DNA of 64,000 bases. It comes from Ascaris suum. Its lineage: Eukaryota; Nematoda; Chromadorea; Rhabditida; Ascarididae. The notes beneath the pieces are model-generated. The model was given only the letters and a program-made list of their open reading frames with translations. It made no database searches and was not told the DNA's origin. Shown piece by piece: positions 41,201-52,100 of the stretch. The translations under genes and the position numbers were made by a program. Location: positions 12,561,866 through 12,625,865 of the forward strand of contig CM024170.1 of assembly GCA_013433145.1 (NCBI GenBank). The letters run 5' to 3'. Within the stretch, counting starts at the first letter, position 1, and each line of letters begins with the position of its first letter.

Positions 41201-43959
41201 GCCTAACTTTTGGTTAATTGCCATACGATTAAAGAAAAACCTGAGGAGATTACTGGCCTGCAAGAAAATTAGCAATTAATCACTGATAATGAGTTGACAG
41301 TTGATCAAAAGACTTCCTTTAAAAAGGCAGTAATTTAATTGTCTGCAAAAATGTTGTTGGTAGTTGAGGTATAAACTATACCAGTTGTCTTCAAAGTGTT
41401 CAAGTAATCAGTTTTCACTTCATCCTTTGGTGTATCAGCACTTCTGTAATAGGAAGAAAATTGTTCAGTAATCCATCTAGCGATTTATTGGAGTTATTGC
41501 ATTCAGTTGTTAGTTTCCTTGTTGTAATTAACATACATATCCTTCGTGAAATAGAAAAATAAAATATAACAAGATGCGAATTTTGCAACACTAATTCACT
41601 CAAACAAGATAAATGTAGCAACGTGTCACTGCAGCTGGCAGAATGTATGCTTTTACAGCTCGCCACCTCACCATTCGCTTTCACAACTTGTCATTAAAAA
41701 AATAAAATATGTGGGATAATAGATTCATGGTTTGGCCCACTCATTCCTCCATACCAGTTATTGACCAAAGACTTGTCTCATTGTGAATCGACCGATGGAA
41801 AATGAGAACCCGAAGTGGATGAGACGCATGTTGGTTTTTTTTTAGCACAGTTGAATCTTTTAATTCCTTTTTGAATGGGTCGTCATCTGATTTCTAGTCA
41901 TCGCCTGATGCTCTATACTACGTGTACATAATTTCGTAACTCTAGCATCTGGAAGTACCAAACAGACATACATAAGTACATACACCCACATACCTTTGTG
42001 CAGTCATGGCGTCGCCATAACGCTGCACGAAATATGTCATGTTGTGACGAAGGGAGTTGATAAATTAATTGGGGTGCACAGAAAAAATGCGTATTTTGAG
42101 AATGTTAAACGAATGGACGTTTTTCCCATCTTTTTATTTATATCTATTGTTCTTATCCTAATATATTTCTTTACTTGGAGATGTATATAGTGAAGTGCAA
42201 CTGCTTTAATATGCGTTCGTGGAATGACTAACAACAATAGCGCAGTAGATCTCGAAAGAGTGATAAGCAAATATCATCAAACCTTTTCACTGTGGCATCT
42301 TTATTTACAATCCCCTCTTGCGATGAACTACGTACTTAGTGGAAATCTGTTTTATCTGTTGTTATTTTCATCCGCGTTTCACATATATGAGGCCTAGAAT
42401 TGCTGTAAAAGCATTGTTAGTAGGCACCTCTAGGCGCCTTTAATTCCATTTTTATTGTCTTTAATATCTCCTCACCTCTATTTGTTAATAATTCATCAGA
42501 ACCCGACGAATATGACTAACCTTGCACTTCTGCCTTCTGCATGGACATGTTATCTAGTAGAACATATCTGCACTGTCTCCTACAGTTTGAACTGTTACAG
42601 TGATTTGCAAGAATATCGATAATACAGCAGTGATTGAAATATTCAAAAGCACTTCTTACCGCGATGAAGTCCTGTTGACTGACTGCCCTTGAGGTGTCAA
42701 AAACGAACACCATATCGATCCAAACATTGTTGATGTCGCAAGCACACGCTCTATGTGTTGGCCCCACTTCCTGTTCCGTTACTTCGCTTGGCGATCCCGT
42801 GTCCACAACCTCAATTACATCCTTCTTGTCTTCTTTCTGGTCTGTATTCTTCTTTGCCTCTGTTTCTTCTGAACTGCTGCCACATGAGCTTTCATCGCCA
42901 TCTGAATTTAAACGGTCGCTGTTCTGGAGCAGTCTAGACCTCTTTATTATCTTAATTTTCGTTCGTTAGATTTCGTATAGGACTATCATTTCAAACTTGC
43001 TGAAATATGGAATTGAATGCCGATCATTTTTGTTCATTATCTCTTATTGCTATAGTAAAATGCTCATTTAATTTGAATCTATACTCTTTTAATGAGCTTC
43101 TGATGTTGTCCGTCCCATCTCTTGATTGTCCATCTGAATTTGATTCCAATTTTAGCTGCTCTAATTTTTAAAGTCCAACAATCGCTATTTCGAATGGAAT
43201 GAACTGATAATATGAGAGCGTCTTGCTCTTGTACATATCGAAAGAGCGAACTTATCGGTCGCCAGCATTGCTGGTCTTTTGAGGTTGCATGTTATCTAGG
43301 TGCTTCCGCAGTCTATCCCTAGTCCACGTTTACACCAAAAGCTTATTGATCATACCAGTTGTTGGTTTTCTGTACCAATGACTGAGCCCTTTTCTCCCCT
43401 CACTCACCTCCCCCCCCCCCCCCCCCCACCCCATTCCCAAAAAACTTGAGCTGAGTATTCGGGCGAGGAAGGCATTGAGTATTTTCCGCTGCAAACTTTA
43501 GAGCGTGAGACTGAGCGTTGCAACAGTTTTCTATAAGGATCCCATAAAGCAATGAGTGGAAGTTCGGAATGCTTTAAAACCCGGATTCATCGTAAGGTAG
43601 GATTTGGGAAATATGACACTGCTTTAAATTTCCCACTGGTGAGTGCGGAAAACATCGAAAAAGGGAACTGCGACCGGATGAAGCATTGAGTAAATATCAG
43701 CAGAGTTATATTTTCAGGGCACAGTGCACCCTTAAAACTTCCTTAGGAGTAAAATAAAGCGAAAATTTTTGCAGAATCGATCATTGAGTTCGATCATTTT
43801 TCCATCGTCCGATTAACCTTAAAAAAATGAGGGGAAATAATCGTTTTGGGAATTGTTAAGGTGTTCGAGAGGTTAATACTGTGGAGTTATAACAAATATT
43901 TTGGTGCGCCAACCTGCATTAACGAGTACCACCAATAAAAGCAGCAATGTGCACTTCAT
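34260..43959 (-). CDS. secreted VWA plus C-type-lectin-domain protein (9 exons)
   Basis: Exons in coding order: 43959-43914, 42901-42660, 41257-41162, 40670-40546, 39100-38898, 37901-37719, 35719-35634, 35079-34923, 34282-34260 (TGA). All phases close, giving 386 residues. Residues 1-15 are a signal peptide (MKCTLLLLLVVLVNA), and about 16-66 an acidic Ser/Glu/Lys linker. A VWA domain follows (CACDINNVWIDMVFVFDTSR; LGQYARVALIFGAEK; PCRIAAHITG; LATVALKFGN; ATPCFNITNSINLPGDLLQKI). The C-type lectin domain starts at NCFCPPPYVQY and holds CADSEATLVDIFDEDKDQFI, YWIGLEERNG, FTNWAPGEPSN, and CDSIQSKYFSCQKRACDTSKYC at its end. This is the VWA-CTLD layout of nematode clec proteins. The metal motif is DTSRA instead of the usual DxSxS/G, and the calcium site is EPS with no WND, so carbohydrate binding is uncertain. 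The exon 4/5 junction is about 20 residues shorter than expected, so one more exon may exist there. Confidence 0.87.
35080..35633 (-). other. GC-AG intron 7 of the VWA/C-type-lectin gene
   Basis: The exon ends GGCAGAAAG and is followed by gcaatt, a GC donor; the acceptor is tttaaag before the exon starting at 35079. Both sides are phase 0 and join FWATGRK to LHIRDFTNWAPGEP, the expected continuous lectin-domain sequence. No GT donor in phase is available nearby. Confidence 0.6.
35129..35221. repeat. (AT)n microsatellite in a VWA/lectin gene intron
   Basis: About 93 bp of AT dinucleotides, with no inverted arms. It lies just upstream (in minus-strand terms) of the exon at 34923-35079. Confidence 0.95.
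38544..38557. repeat. C14 homopolymer
   Basis: Fourteen consecutive C on the plus strand (G on the coding strand of the VWA/lectin gene), in an intron. Confidence 0.9.
39452..39575. repeat. 31-bp minisatellite, four copies
   Basis: Units at 39452-39482, 39483-39513, 39514-39544 and 39545-39575. The shared skeleton is ttgta.ga.a.cct..att followed by gaagactacctg; the copies are imperfect. It lies in intron 4 of the VWA/lectin gene. Confidence 0.85.
39803..39930 (+). CDS. orphan candidate exon on the strand opposite the VWA/lectin gene
   Basis: The acceptor-like cgttaag and a strong donor (CATCA then gtaagtat) enclose one open plus-strand frame of 42 codons with a protein-like mix of residues. 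It begins VAYKKKQRHPYTGFRIVPT and later reads RYSEKQKGVLAPYQH. It sits inside intron 4 of the minus-strand gene. No partner exon or family was recognised. It could be a single surviving exon of a nested or decayed gene, or chance. Confidence 0.3.
43410..43427. repeat. C18 homopolymer
   Basis: Eighteen consecutive C inside a wider C-rich stretch (about 43387-43435), in intron 1 of the VWA/lectin gene. It is the longest of three C-runs in the window and may vary in length. Confidence 0.9.
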
Positions 43960-43986
43960 TCGTCAAGAATTCCACTAGCCGGAACT

Positions 43987-43993
43987 CTGTAAT
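43987..43993 (-). promoter_or_regulatory. possible trans-splice acceptor of the VWA/lectin gene
   Basis: On the minus strand, cattacag ends 27 nt upstream of the ATG (43959-43957) of the signal-peptide exon. The same arrangement is seen at the starts of the CX and protease genes. Confidence 0.4.
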
Positions 43994-44427
43994 GACATTA
44001 ATTATATGGTTTAGGTAGAAGCGAATAGGTATTTTTTTGAGTGAAAAATTTCGAAAACGGTTTTTATTCGTTTGAAGAGAGAAAATTTGGAAGTAAAATA
44101 GCAAGTACTGATTTAATTTCATATTTAGGTTCAGTTTCTGTCACAATGGCCGATCGATCATACGAGAGATATTTTCAAGAAACCGATATTATTGTCGTAG
44201 CATAAATAGTTTAGATTGGGAATAATAATCTAAAATAATACAACCAAAGAAATGCGTTTTAAATTGAAAACAGAAGCAAGAGTCGCCAAAATTGAAGTAG
44301 TAAATAGTGCTGAGCCATTTTCGCTACACTAAGTGAGCTGCAGGCTTTTCTTTTTGGAATTTCCGTCACCGAGTGTTGGGGGTGAGGAAGAATGGGTTGT
44401 TTGGACTTTTCGATATTTAGCAGAAAA

Positions 44428-44562
44428 TTAGAGAAAATGATGTATAGGATTGCTTTTTTCAGCATTAGAAAACGTTTGGCATGCGCCTCGGACTAAGCGT
44501 AAGTAGCATGAAATCCTTTTGCGCAGTTCCTCGTTGCGTGGATGATCGGGCATGGACAAAAC
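44428..44562 (-). CDS. candidate short exon or small gene, unidentified
   Basis: After a good minus-strand acceptor (ggattgcag, ending at 44563) there is an open frame of 44 codons with an ATG 9 nt in. It begins MPDHPRNEELRKRISCYLRL, continues VRGACQTFSN, and runs to a stop at about 44428. The acceptor-to-ATG spacing fits a trans-spliced start. No family was recognised, and no downstream exon was found that continues it. It could belong to a separate minus-strand gene upstream of the VWA/lectin gene, or be chance. Confidence 0.25.
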   Translation of the reverse strand, partial: VLSMPDHPRNEELRKRISCYLRLVRGACQTFSNAEKSNPIHHFL

Positions 44563-46857
44563 CTGCAATCCAGAATAGCAGAACGATGCCAGAAGGGTGC
44601 TATATAGAATGTATACACAACCATGATTAGAAAGTACAGACAACTACCTGAGCCTCTTAAATACGATTTAGCAAAGAATATAAAATGGGAACGTTAAAAT
44701 GCGCTCATGTGAATGCATAAGCAATGTTGATTAAAGTCCGTCTGATTCCGAGCATATTTGTACTGATAATTCATAAATGCTATTCGCAACTGACGAAATG
44801 GGAAGAAAAAGTTTCCAAGACGAAAGGCAAATCGACGATTTATTGAGTTATTTAATGCACGAATGGTAACAACGAAAAGGATAGGCTGTTGATGTTAAAT
44901 GGGCAGTGAACGATTGTGATTTAAAATGCACAATTGACGTCTTTTGGACATTAAATGTATCCGACAAGACGAACAATATCGAAGCGAATAATTGTGACGG
45001 TTTATTTGTTGCGACAATTTCTTTTGAATTTCAATAAATAATAGTGAAGTAATGATTTGTGATGATTCGATAATCAAGTTGCGCTCATATCTTTCAATAA
45101 AACAAATCTCGGTAGATTCTGCTACATTTTCTGACATTTTGGATGATAAAATAGCCACTGGATTGGAAATAAGATGGAGGACCTGGGGTTGTCATATCTC
45201 GCTGACTCGAATCGGAAATGTGGCCCTCTATTTTGTGTATGGTAAATTGCAAGCATGAATTCAAATATCAGATCCTTTTGAAGTTTGGCAACTAAGTCTA
45301 AGCCTCTCCATTCCTTATTAATTTCACTCGCTTTCCTGTCCCATCTCAAAGAACTCGTTCTGATCATACTTTACATTCTTTGAGTAAATAGATTTTCGTT
45401 TTCGTTGCCATGTGTTCGCTCCTACATGGGAATTTTTCAGTGTCCCAGCGGTGAAGGATGTTTCGAATATTGTTGAATTCTAGCAGAATCTATGTTGAAT
45501 ACATGGTGGATAAATACGGTTGGTCACTGAGTGAGTAGTACTCACTTCCTTCAATTCTGGAGGACATTGCGCTTTCTATGCTATGAATATTTTGCAATTA
45601 AATCAGTTGCGTGTACTCAAAGTAGTTAATATAGAAGTGAGATTGCTGCTGCATTAATATTTCCAAACTTATTAAGCATTTCGTGCAAATACTATAACTT
45701 TCTTAGGCTTTTTGCACTCTGCTACGGTACTGCACTACACCGAATGCTCCAATGAACAATTATAAATAATTTTAAGTTTTGAGCGTAGTTAGCCTCATAT
45801 TGAAATGTATCACTATTTTCATAACGCAATGCTTCATACATATTCTCAGAGCAAAAGCACGATAACTCCCTGACTGCATTGCTGAGTTTCGTCAGTATTT
45901 CTTTTCCATCACCATATCGTACTAACCCATCTATTTATAATATCTGTATTTTTTGAGAATGTTGAATTTAAGTCTTAAAGGTTGGAGTATGTTATCTAGC
46001 ATTTACAGCTTCGATAATATTTCTTCATCATTTCCGAAAAAAAAACTTTCTGAAGTGGCCTGCGTGTCCAAATACTTTAGCCATAGGATGCTTCAAACAT
46101 GACATAGGCAACCTTTTCATTGCAAACATATGTGCCGCCAGAATAACTCTTTTCTGCTATTTGTACTTTTGAGTCTCCAAGTTATTTCTTTGTTCTTCTT
46201 CCTAAACGTCCTCGTTCTTGAAGTTTATTTGTAATGTTTATTTATGTCAGCGTCCTGAAGTGAGAAAATATGATAAAGCATATGAGCATGAGCAGCAAGG
46301 AAAAGCAAGGTGGTGGCAAAGGCCACAATCCACGCGAATAGGCATTCGATTCTTGAGAGCAGCAATAGCAAATCGGTCGAAACAACCCAATCGCAAATTT
46401 AAAATTAAAGAAATGATTGCATAAATGTTACTAACAGAAAATAGATTCGAGAACCGCATAATGCGAAACTTGAAACTTAGCAGAACAATAAAGGCATCGT
46501 TACAAATGCTCACGATAAAATCGATCAATTTAATTTCAAAATAAACAAGCGCACTCGGTTAGACAGTATTTCCACTGTTCATCCATAAAAAACCTAATAT
46601 TTCATAGATTTATGTATTCGTCAAATTATTTTCCCATAATGGAGGTTTCAAAAAGTCTACACTCTAGAGCTTGTTTCGGTGATTTTTTTGCAAAGTTTTT
46701 CAGTCAGTGATAACGCTTTCGTGATAGTTGTTGTTTATTCCACTCATTAATAAAGCAATCTCAGCTGTCTTATTCGTGTGCATTAAAAAAAGTAAGTTAA
46801 AAAAGTATTTCGCGGCCAGAACATCTGGTACAGCACTGCACTCCCAAGTAAGTTACA
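44563..46857. other. gene-poor stretch, nothing convincing
   Basis: AT-rich, with only short open frames. The plus-strand frame ending at 46424, after the acceptor-like tatgtcag at 46247, is basic (RWWQRPQSTR) but has no partner or motif. Confidence 0.5.
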
Positions 46858-46958
46858 GGTGCAATACATGAGTTATTGCAAAAGGTGGTAGAAGTACGGT
46901 ATCATACCGTTTCTGAAGTAGTACTACTGTATTGCACCGAAAATTTTTGTGCAATAAC
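46858..46958. repeat. compound nested palindrome
   Basis: Centre: ACGGTAT C ATACCGT (46896-46910), a perfect 7-bp dyad. Outer arms: GGTGCAATAC (46858-46867) against GTATTGCACC (46929-46938), perfect. A second, offset pair is GTTATTGCAAAA (46872-46883) against TTTTGTGCAATAAC (46945-46958). A self-complementary 12-mer, agtagtactact, lies at 46917-46928. Together they form a roughly 100-bp structure able to fold into one or more hairpins. Confidence 0.7.
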
Positions 46959-47756
46959 ATCACTGCGTTATACTAAGCTGCCACGAGATTGCTTTTGCGA
47001 TGCGTTTCAGTGAAAGTGGTGGGATATCGCTTGGTGTCAGAGAAATCTTGTTGCTAAGACCTCGAAAACCTTGAAAACTGATCTAGCACTAACATCAATC
47101 GAATGTAAGTGCTCGTTGCAACATGTCGGAAAATCTAGCGGCGCACCGTTCTCGTCCATAAAAGTAGTATGCGAGAATTTTACATTTCAGCTGGCTATTA
47201 GTAACCGGTTAGTCACTGCAGTTATTTTTCTCAGTAGCTGTACTGATGTAAGCAGCCCGTCTGCGACAGGAAAACTGAAGTTTGGGATGATTTACCGTTG
47301 CATGGTCCACTATGCATAAATCAGGGTCAGCACACAGGAGTTCTTCAGAATCAGAAGATGGATTTCAGATCCACGGCAGAAAGAAATAGGACGAAAAATT
47401 TTATGGGTGATTATGTTAAGGCGCAGAAATCCGCAATCGAAACATCTGATTGTAGCAGCAATTTCACTAGCATTTATACACCCATCTATCAGCACGGCTA
47501 CTTCATCTCCTCTGTTCTCCGTATTGGCCTGCCTCGCGGTTATAACGAATAATTTCCTGCCGTTTATTCACTGAACTAAATGAATGAGAGGTTGAAGCTG
47601 GCAATCCTGTTTTCCGAGGTTTTGTTCCGGTTAGTTAACCTTTAGTATCACCTTCAGTATTAATATTTTCATTTCAGCTTTCATGACTGATTCGTTCCTA
47701 GAATACATTTTTGATAGCAATTTTTTAAGGTTTTATAAAAGAGAAGAACAAACCCT
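46959..47756. other. gene-poor stretch before the simple repeat
   Basis: Less AT-rich than average. Overlapping open frames at 47071-47319 and 47298-47552 show no motif, signal peptide or splice logic. Nothing is assigned. Confidence 0.5.
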
Positions 47757-47990
47757 CGTTTTGATTTCTTTTAAGTTTGGTCTGTTTTCATCTCGACCTG
47801 TCTTCCTTTTGATCTATCTCCATTTTGATCTGTTTCATTTTCATCTATTTTCATTTTGATGTCTTCATATTGACCTCCATTTTGATCTTCATTTGATCTA
47901 CCACTTTTTTGGTCTGCCTTCGATTTCATGTACCTTCGTTTTAATCTACCTTCATTTTGATCTATCCTGATTTTGATCTGACCCCTCTAC
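47757..47990. repeat. degenerate pyrimidine-rich tandem repeat (cattttgatct)
   Basis: The core ttcattttgatct(a/g) recurs a dozen or more times at 11-21 bp spacing with many substitutions. It lies about 300 bp from the satellite edge. Confidence 0.8.
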
Positions 47991-48286
47991 AGCATATAAA
48001 AACTGAAACACGCACTGCGTGGAATCGAATCTCCCCTCTGTTATCATACTTTGTCTCACTCCAGTGCGTAGCCGATTGCAGTATTCAACACTTGGAATCC
48101 ACTGCAGATTTCATCTTCTCTATGTTTGCAAAGGAAAATGTCTACACTCCCTTCACACCACACCTTGCAGTCCTCTCCACGAATAATCGCACTGGCTGAA
48201 TGACGTCACCTCATGAAATTTGATACCCCACACACCAGCGCAACTAACCTCGTCCTGATTTGCCAAGAAGGGAAAACCTGAAATAA

Positions 48287-49195
48287 GGGCGAAGAAACCG
48301 CTCGAAAATACAGCGCGCAAAGAAATCCATGAAACAAATCGCGCCTTCGGCAATCAGAAACGCTGATGGCGAAGAATTGGACAAAAAAAAATCGCGCGAG
48401 CAGCACTCGGAAACGCTCCGGGCGAGGAATTCCGTGAAGACCACGCCCCACCGGCGCCCGAAAACACAGCGTACGAAGAAGTCCATGAAAAAAACCGCGC
48501 TTTCGGTGACCGAAAACCCTGCGGGCGAAGAACCCAACAAAGAAATCGCGCAAGAAGCGCTCGGAAAGGCAGCGGGCGAGGAATTCGACAAAAAAAATCG
48601 CGCAAACAGCACTCGGAAACCCTGCGGGCGAGGAACTCCTTGAAAATGCCCTCCCCCCTCGGAGCCCGACAACACAGCGGGCGAAGAAATCCATGAAAAA
48701 AATCGCACCTTCGGCGATCAGAAACGCCGCGTGCGAAGAAGTCCATGAACAAATCGTGCAGTCGGCGACCAGAAACGCTGCGACCGAAAAACAGGACAAA
48801 GAGTTCGCGCCAGCAGCGCTCGGAAACCCTGCGGGCGAGGAATTCCATGAAGACCACGCTCCACCGGCGCCCATAAACACAGCGGGCGAAGAAATACACG
48901 AAAAAAATCGCACCTTCGGCAACCGGAACGCTGCGGGCGAAGAACTCGACAAAAAATCGCGCGAGCAGCACTCGGAAAGTCTGCGGGCGAGGAACTATTT
49001 GAAAGTACCCCCCCGGCGCCCGGCGACACAGCGGGCGAAGAAATCAATGGAAAAAATCGCGCTTTCGGTGACCGAAAACGCTCCGGGCGGAGAAATCGAC
49101 AAAGAATTCGCGCCAGCAGCGCTCGGAAACCCCGCGGGCGGGCAACTCCTAAAACACCGCCGGACCGGCGCCCGAAAACACAGCGGGCGAAGAAG
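48287..49195. repeat. diverged edge of the 51-bp satellite array
   Basis: The first monomers keep the 51-bp period and landmarks (gggcgaagaaatccatgaa, then atcgcgc) but differ heavily from one another and from the core. For example, ccaccggcgcccgaaaacac replaces ctttcggtgaccgaaaacgc. The array starts at about 48287 with gggcgaagaaacc after ordinary AT-rich DNA. More divergence at the end than in the middle is the usual signature of a satellite homogenised by unequal exchange. Confidence 0.9.
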
Positions 49196-52100
49196 TCCAT
49201 GAAAAAATCGCGCTTTCGGTGACCGAAAACGCTGCGGGCGAAGAAATCCATGAAAAATCGCGCTTTCGGTGACCGAAAACGCTGCGGGCGAAGAACTCGA
49301 CAAAAAAAATCGCGCCTTCGGCAACCAGAAACGCGGCGGGCGAATAAGTCCATGAAAAAATCGCGCTTTCGGTGACCGAAAACGCTGCGGGCGAAGAAAT
49401 CCATGAAAAAATCGCGCTTTCGGTGACCGAAAACGCTGCGGGCGAAGAATTCGACAAAAAAATCGCGCCTTCGGCGCTCGAAACGCGGCGGGCGAACAAG
49501 TCCATGAAAAAATCGCGCTTTCGGTGACCGAAAACGCTGCGGGCGAAGAATTCGACAAAAAAAAAAAATCGCGCCTTCGGCAATCAAAACGCGGCGGGCG
49601 AACAAGTCCATGAAAAAATCGCGCTTTCGGTGACCGAAAACGCTGCGGGCGAAGAAATCCATGAAAAAATCGCGCTTTCGGTGACCGAAAACGCTGCGGG
49701 CGAAGAAGTCGACGAAAAAATCGCGCTTTCGGTGACCGAAAACGGGCGAAAAAAAACAAAAAAACGCGCTGCGGGCGAAGAAATCCATGAAAAAATCGCG
49801 CTTTCGGTGACCGAAAACGCTGCGGGCGAAGAAATCCATGAAAAAATCGCGCTTTCGGTGACCGAAAACGCTGCGGGCGGAGAAATCCATGAAAAAATCG
49901 CGCTTTCGGTGACCGAAAACGCTGCGGGCGAAGAAGTCGACAAAAAAAATCGCGCTTCGGCAATCAGAAACGCTGCGGGCGAACAAATCCATGAAAAAAT
50001 CGCGCTTTCGGTGACCGAAAACGCTGCGGGCGAAGAAATCCATGAAAAAATCGCGCTTTCGGTGACCGAAAACGCTGCGGGCGAAGAAATCCATGAAAAA
50101 ATCGCGCTTTCGGTGACCGAAAACGCTGCGGGCGAACAAGTCCATGAAAAAATCGCGCTTTCGGTGACCGAAAACGCTGCGGGCGAAGAAGTCCATGAAA
50201 AAATCGCGCTTTCGGTGACCGAAAACGCTGCGGGCGAAGAAATCCATGAAAAAATCGCGCTTTCGGTGACCGAAAACGCTGCGGGCGAAGAATTCGACAA
50301 AAAAAAATCGCGCCTTCGGCAATCAGAAACGCGGCGGGCGAACAAGTCCATGAAAAAATCGCGCTTTCGGTGACCGAAAACGCTGCGGGCGAAGAAATCC
50401 ATGAAAAAATCGCGCTTTCGGTGACCGAAAACGCTGCGGGCGAAGAAATCCAAAAAAAATCGCGCTTTCGGCAACCGAAACGCTGCGGGCGAAGAAGTCC
50501 ATGAAAAAATCGCGCTTTCGGTGACCGAAAACGCTGCGGGCGAAGAAATCCATGAAAAAATCGCGCTTTCGGTGACCGAAAACGCTGCGGGCGAAGAATT
50601 CGACAAAAAAAAATCGCGCTTTCGGCAACCGAAACGCTGCGGGCGAACAATCCATGAAAAAATCGCGCTTTCGGTGACCGAAAACGCTGCGGGCGAAGAA
50701 ATCCATGAAAAAATCGCGCTTTCGGTGACCGAAAACGCTGCGGGCGAAGAATTCGACAAAAAAATCGCGCTTTCGGTGACCGAAAACGCTGCGGGCGAAG
50801 AAATCCATGAAAAAAATCGCGCTTTCGGTGACCGAAAACGCTGCGGGCGAAGAAATCCATGAAAAAATCGCGCTTTCGGTGACCGAAAACGCTGCGGGCG
50901 AAGAATTCGACAAAAAAAATCGCGCCTTCGGCAATCAGAAACGCGGCGGGCGAACAAGTCCATGAAAAAATCGCGCTTTCGGTGACCGAAAACGCTGCGG
51001 GCGAAGAAATCCATGAAAAAAAATCGCGCTTTCGGTGACCGAAAACGCTGCGGGCGAAGAATCGACAAAAAAAATCGCGCCTTCGGCAATCAGAAACGCG
51101 GCGGGCGAACAAGTCCATGAAAAAATCGCGCTTTCGGTGATCGAAAACGCTGCGGGCGAAGAAATCCATGAAAAAATCGCGCTTTCGGTGACCGAAAACG
51201 CTGCGGGCGAAGAATTCGACAAAAAAAAATCGCGCCTTCGGCAATCAGAAACGCGGCGGGCGAACAAGTCCATGAAAAAATCGCGCTTTCGGTGACCGAA
51301 AACGCTGCGGGCGAAGAATTCGACAAAAAAAATCGCGCCTTCGGCAATCAGAAACGCGCGGGGGGCGAACAAGTCCATGAAAAAATCGCGCTTTCGGTGA
51401 CCGAAAACGCTGCGGGCGAAGAAATCCATGAAAAAATCGCGCTTTCGGTGACCGAAAACGCTGCGGGCGAAGAATTCGACAAAAAAAATCGCGCCTTCGG
51501 CAATCGAAAACGCTGCGGGCGAAGAAGTCCAAAAAAAATCGCGCTTTCGGTGACCGAAAACGCTGCGGGCGAAGAATTCCATGAAAAAATCGCGCTTTCG
51601 GTGACCGAAAACGCTGCGGGCGAAAATCCATGAAAAAATCGCGCTTTCGGTGACCGAAAACGCTGCGGGCGAAGAAATCCATGAAAAAATCGCGCTTTCG
51701 GTGACCGAAAACGCTGCGGGCGAAAAGTCCATGAAAAAATCGCGCTTTCGGTGACCGAAAACGCTGCGGGCGAAGAATTCGACAAAAAAAATCGCGCCTT
51801 CGGTGATCGAAAACGCTGCGGGCGAATAAGTCCATGAAAAAATCGCGCTTTCGGTGACCGAAAACGCTGCGGGCGAAGAAATCCATGAAAAAATCGCGCT
51901 TTCGGTGACCGAAAACGCTGCGGGCGAAGAATTCGACAAAAAAATCGCGCCTTCGGCAATCAGAAACGCGGCGGGCGAACAAGTCCATGAAAAAATCGCG
52001 CTTTCGGTGACCGAAAACGCTGCGGGCGAAGAAATCCATGAAAAAATCGCGCTTTCGGTGACCGAAAACGCTGCGGGCGAAGAAATCGACAAAAAAAATC

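Noticed and set aside
46218..46424. Basic plus-strand open frame (RWWQRPQSTR)
   Set aside because: It has an acceptor-like border on one side only, and no start, partner or family.
47071..47552. Two overlapping plus-strand frames near the satellite
   Set aside because: No signal peptide, motif or splice structure; their length is within chance for this composition.
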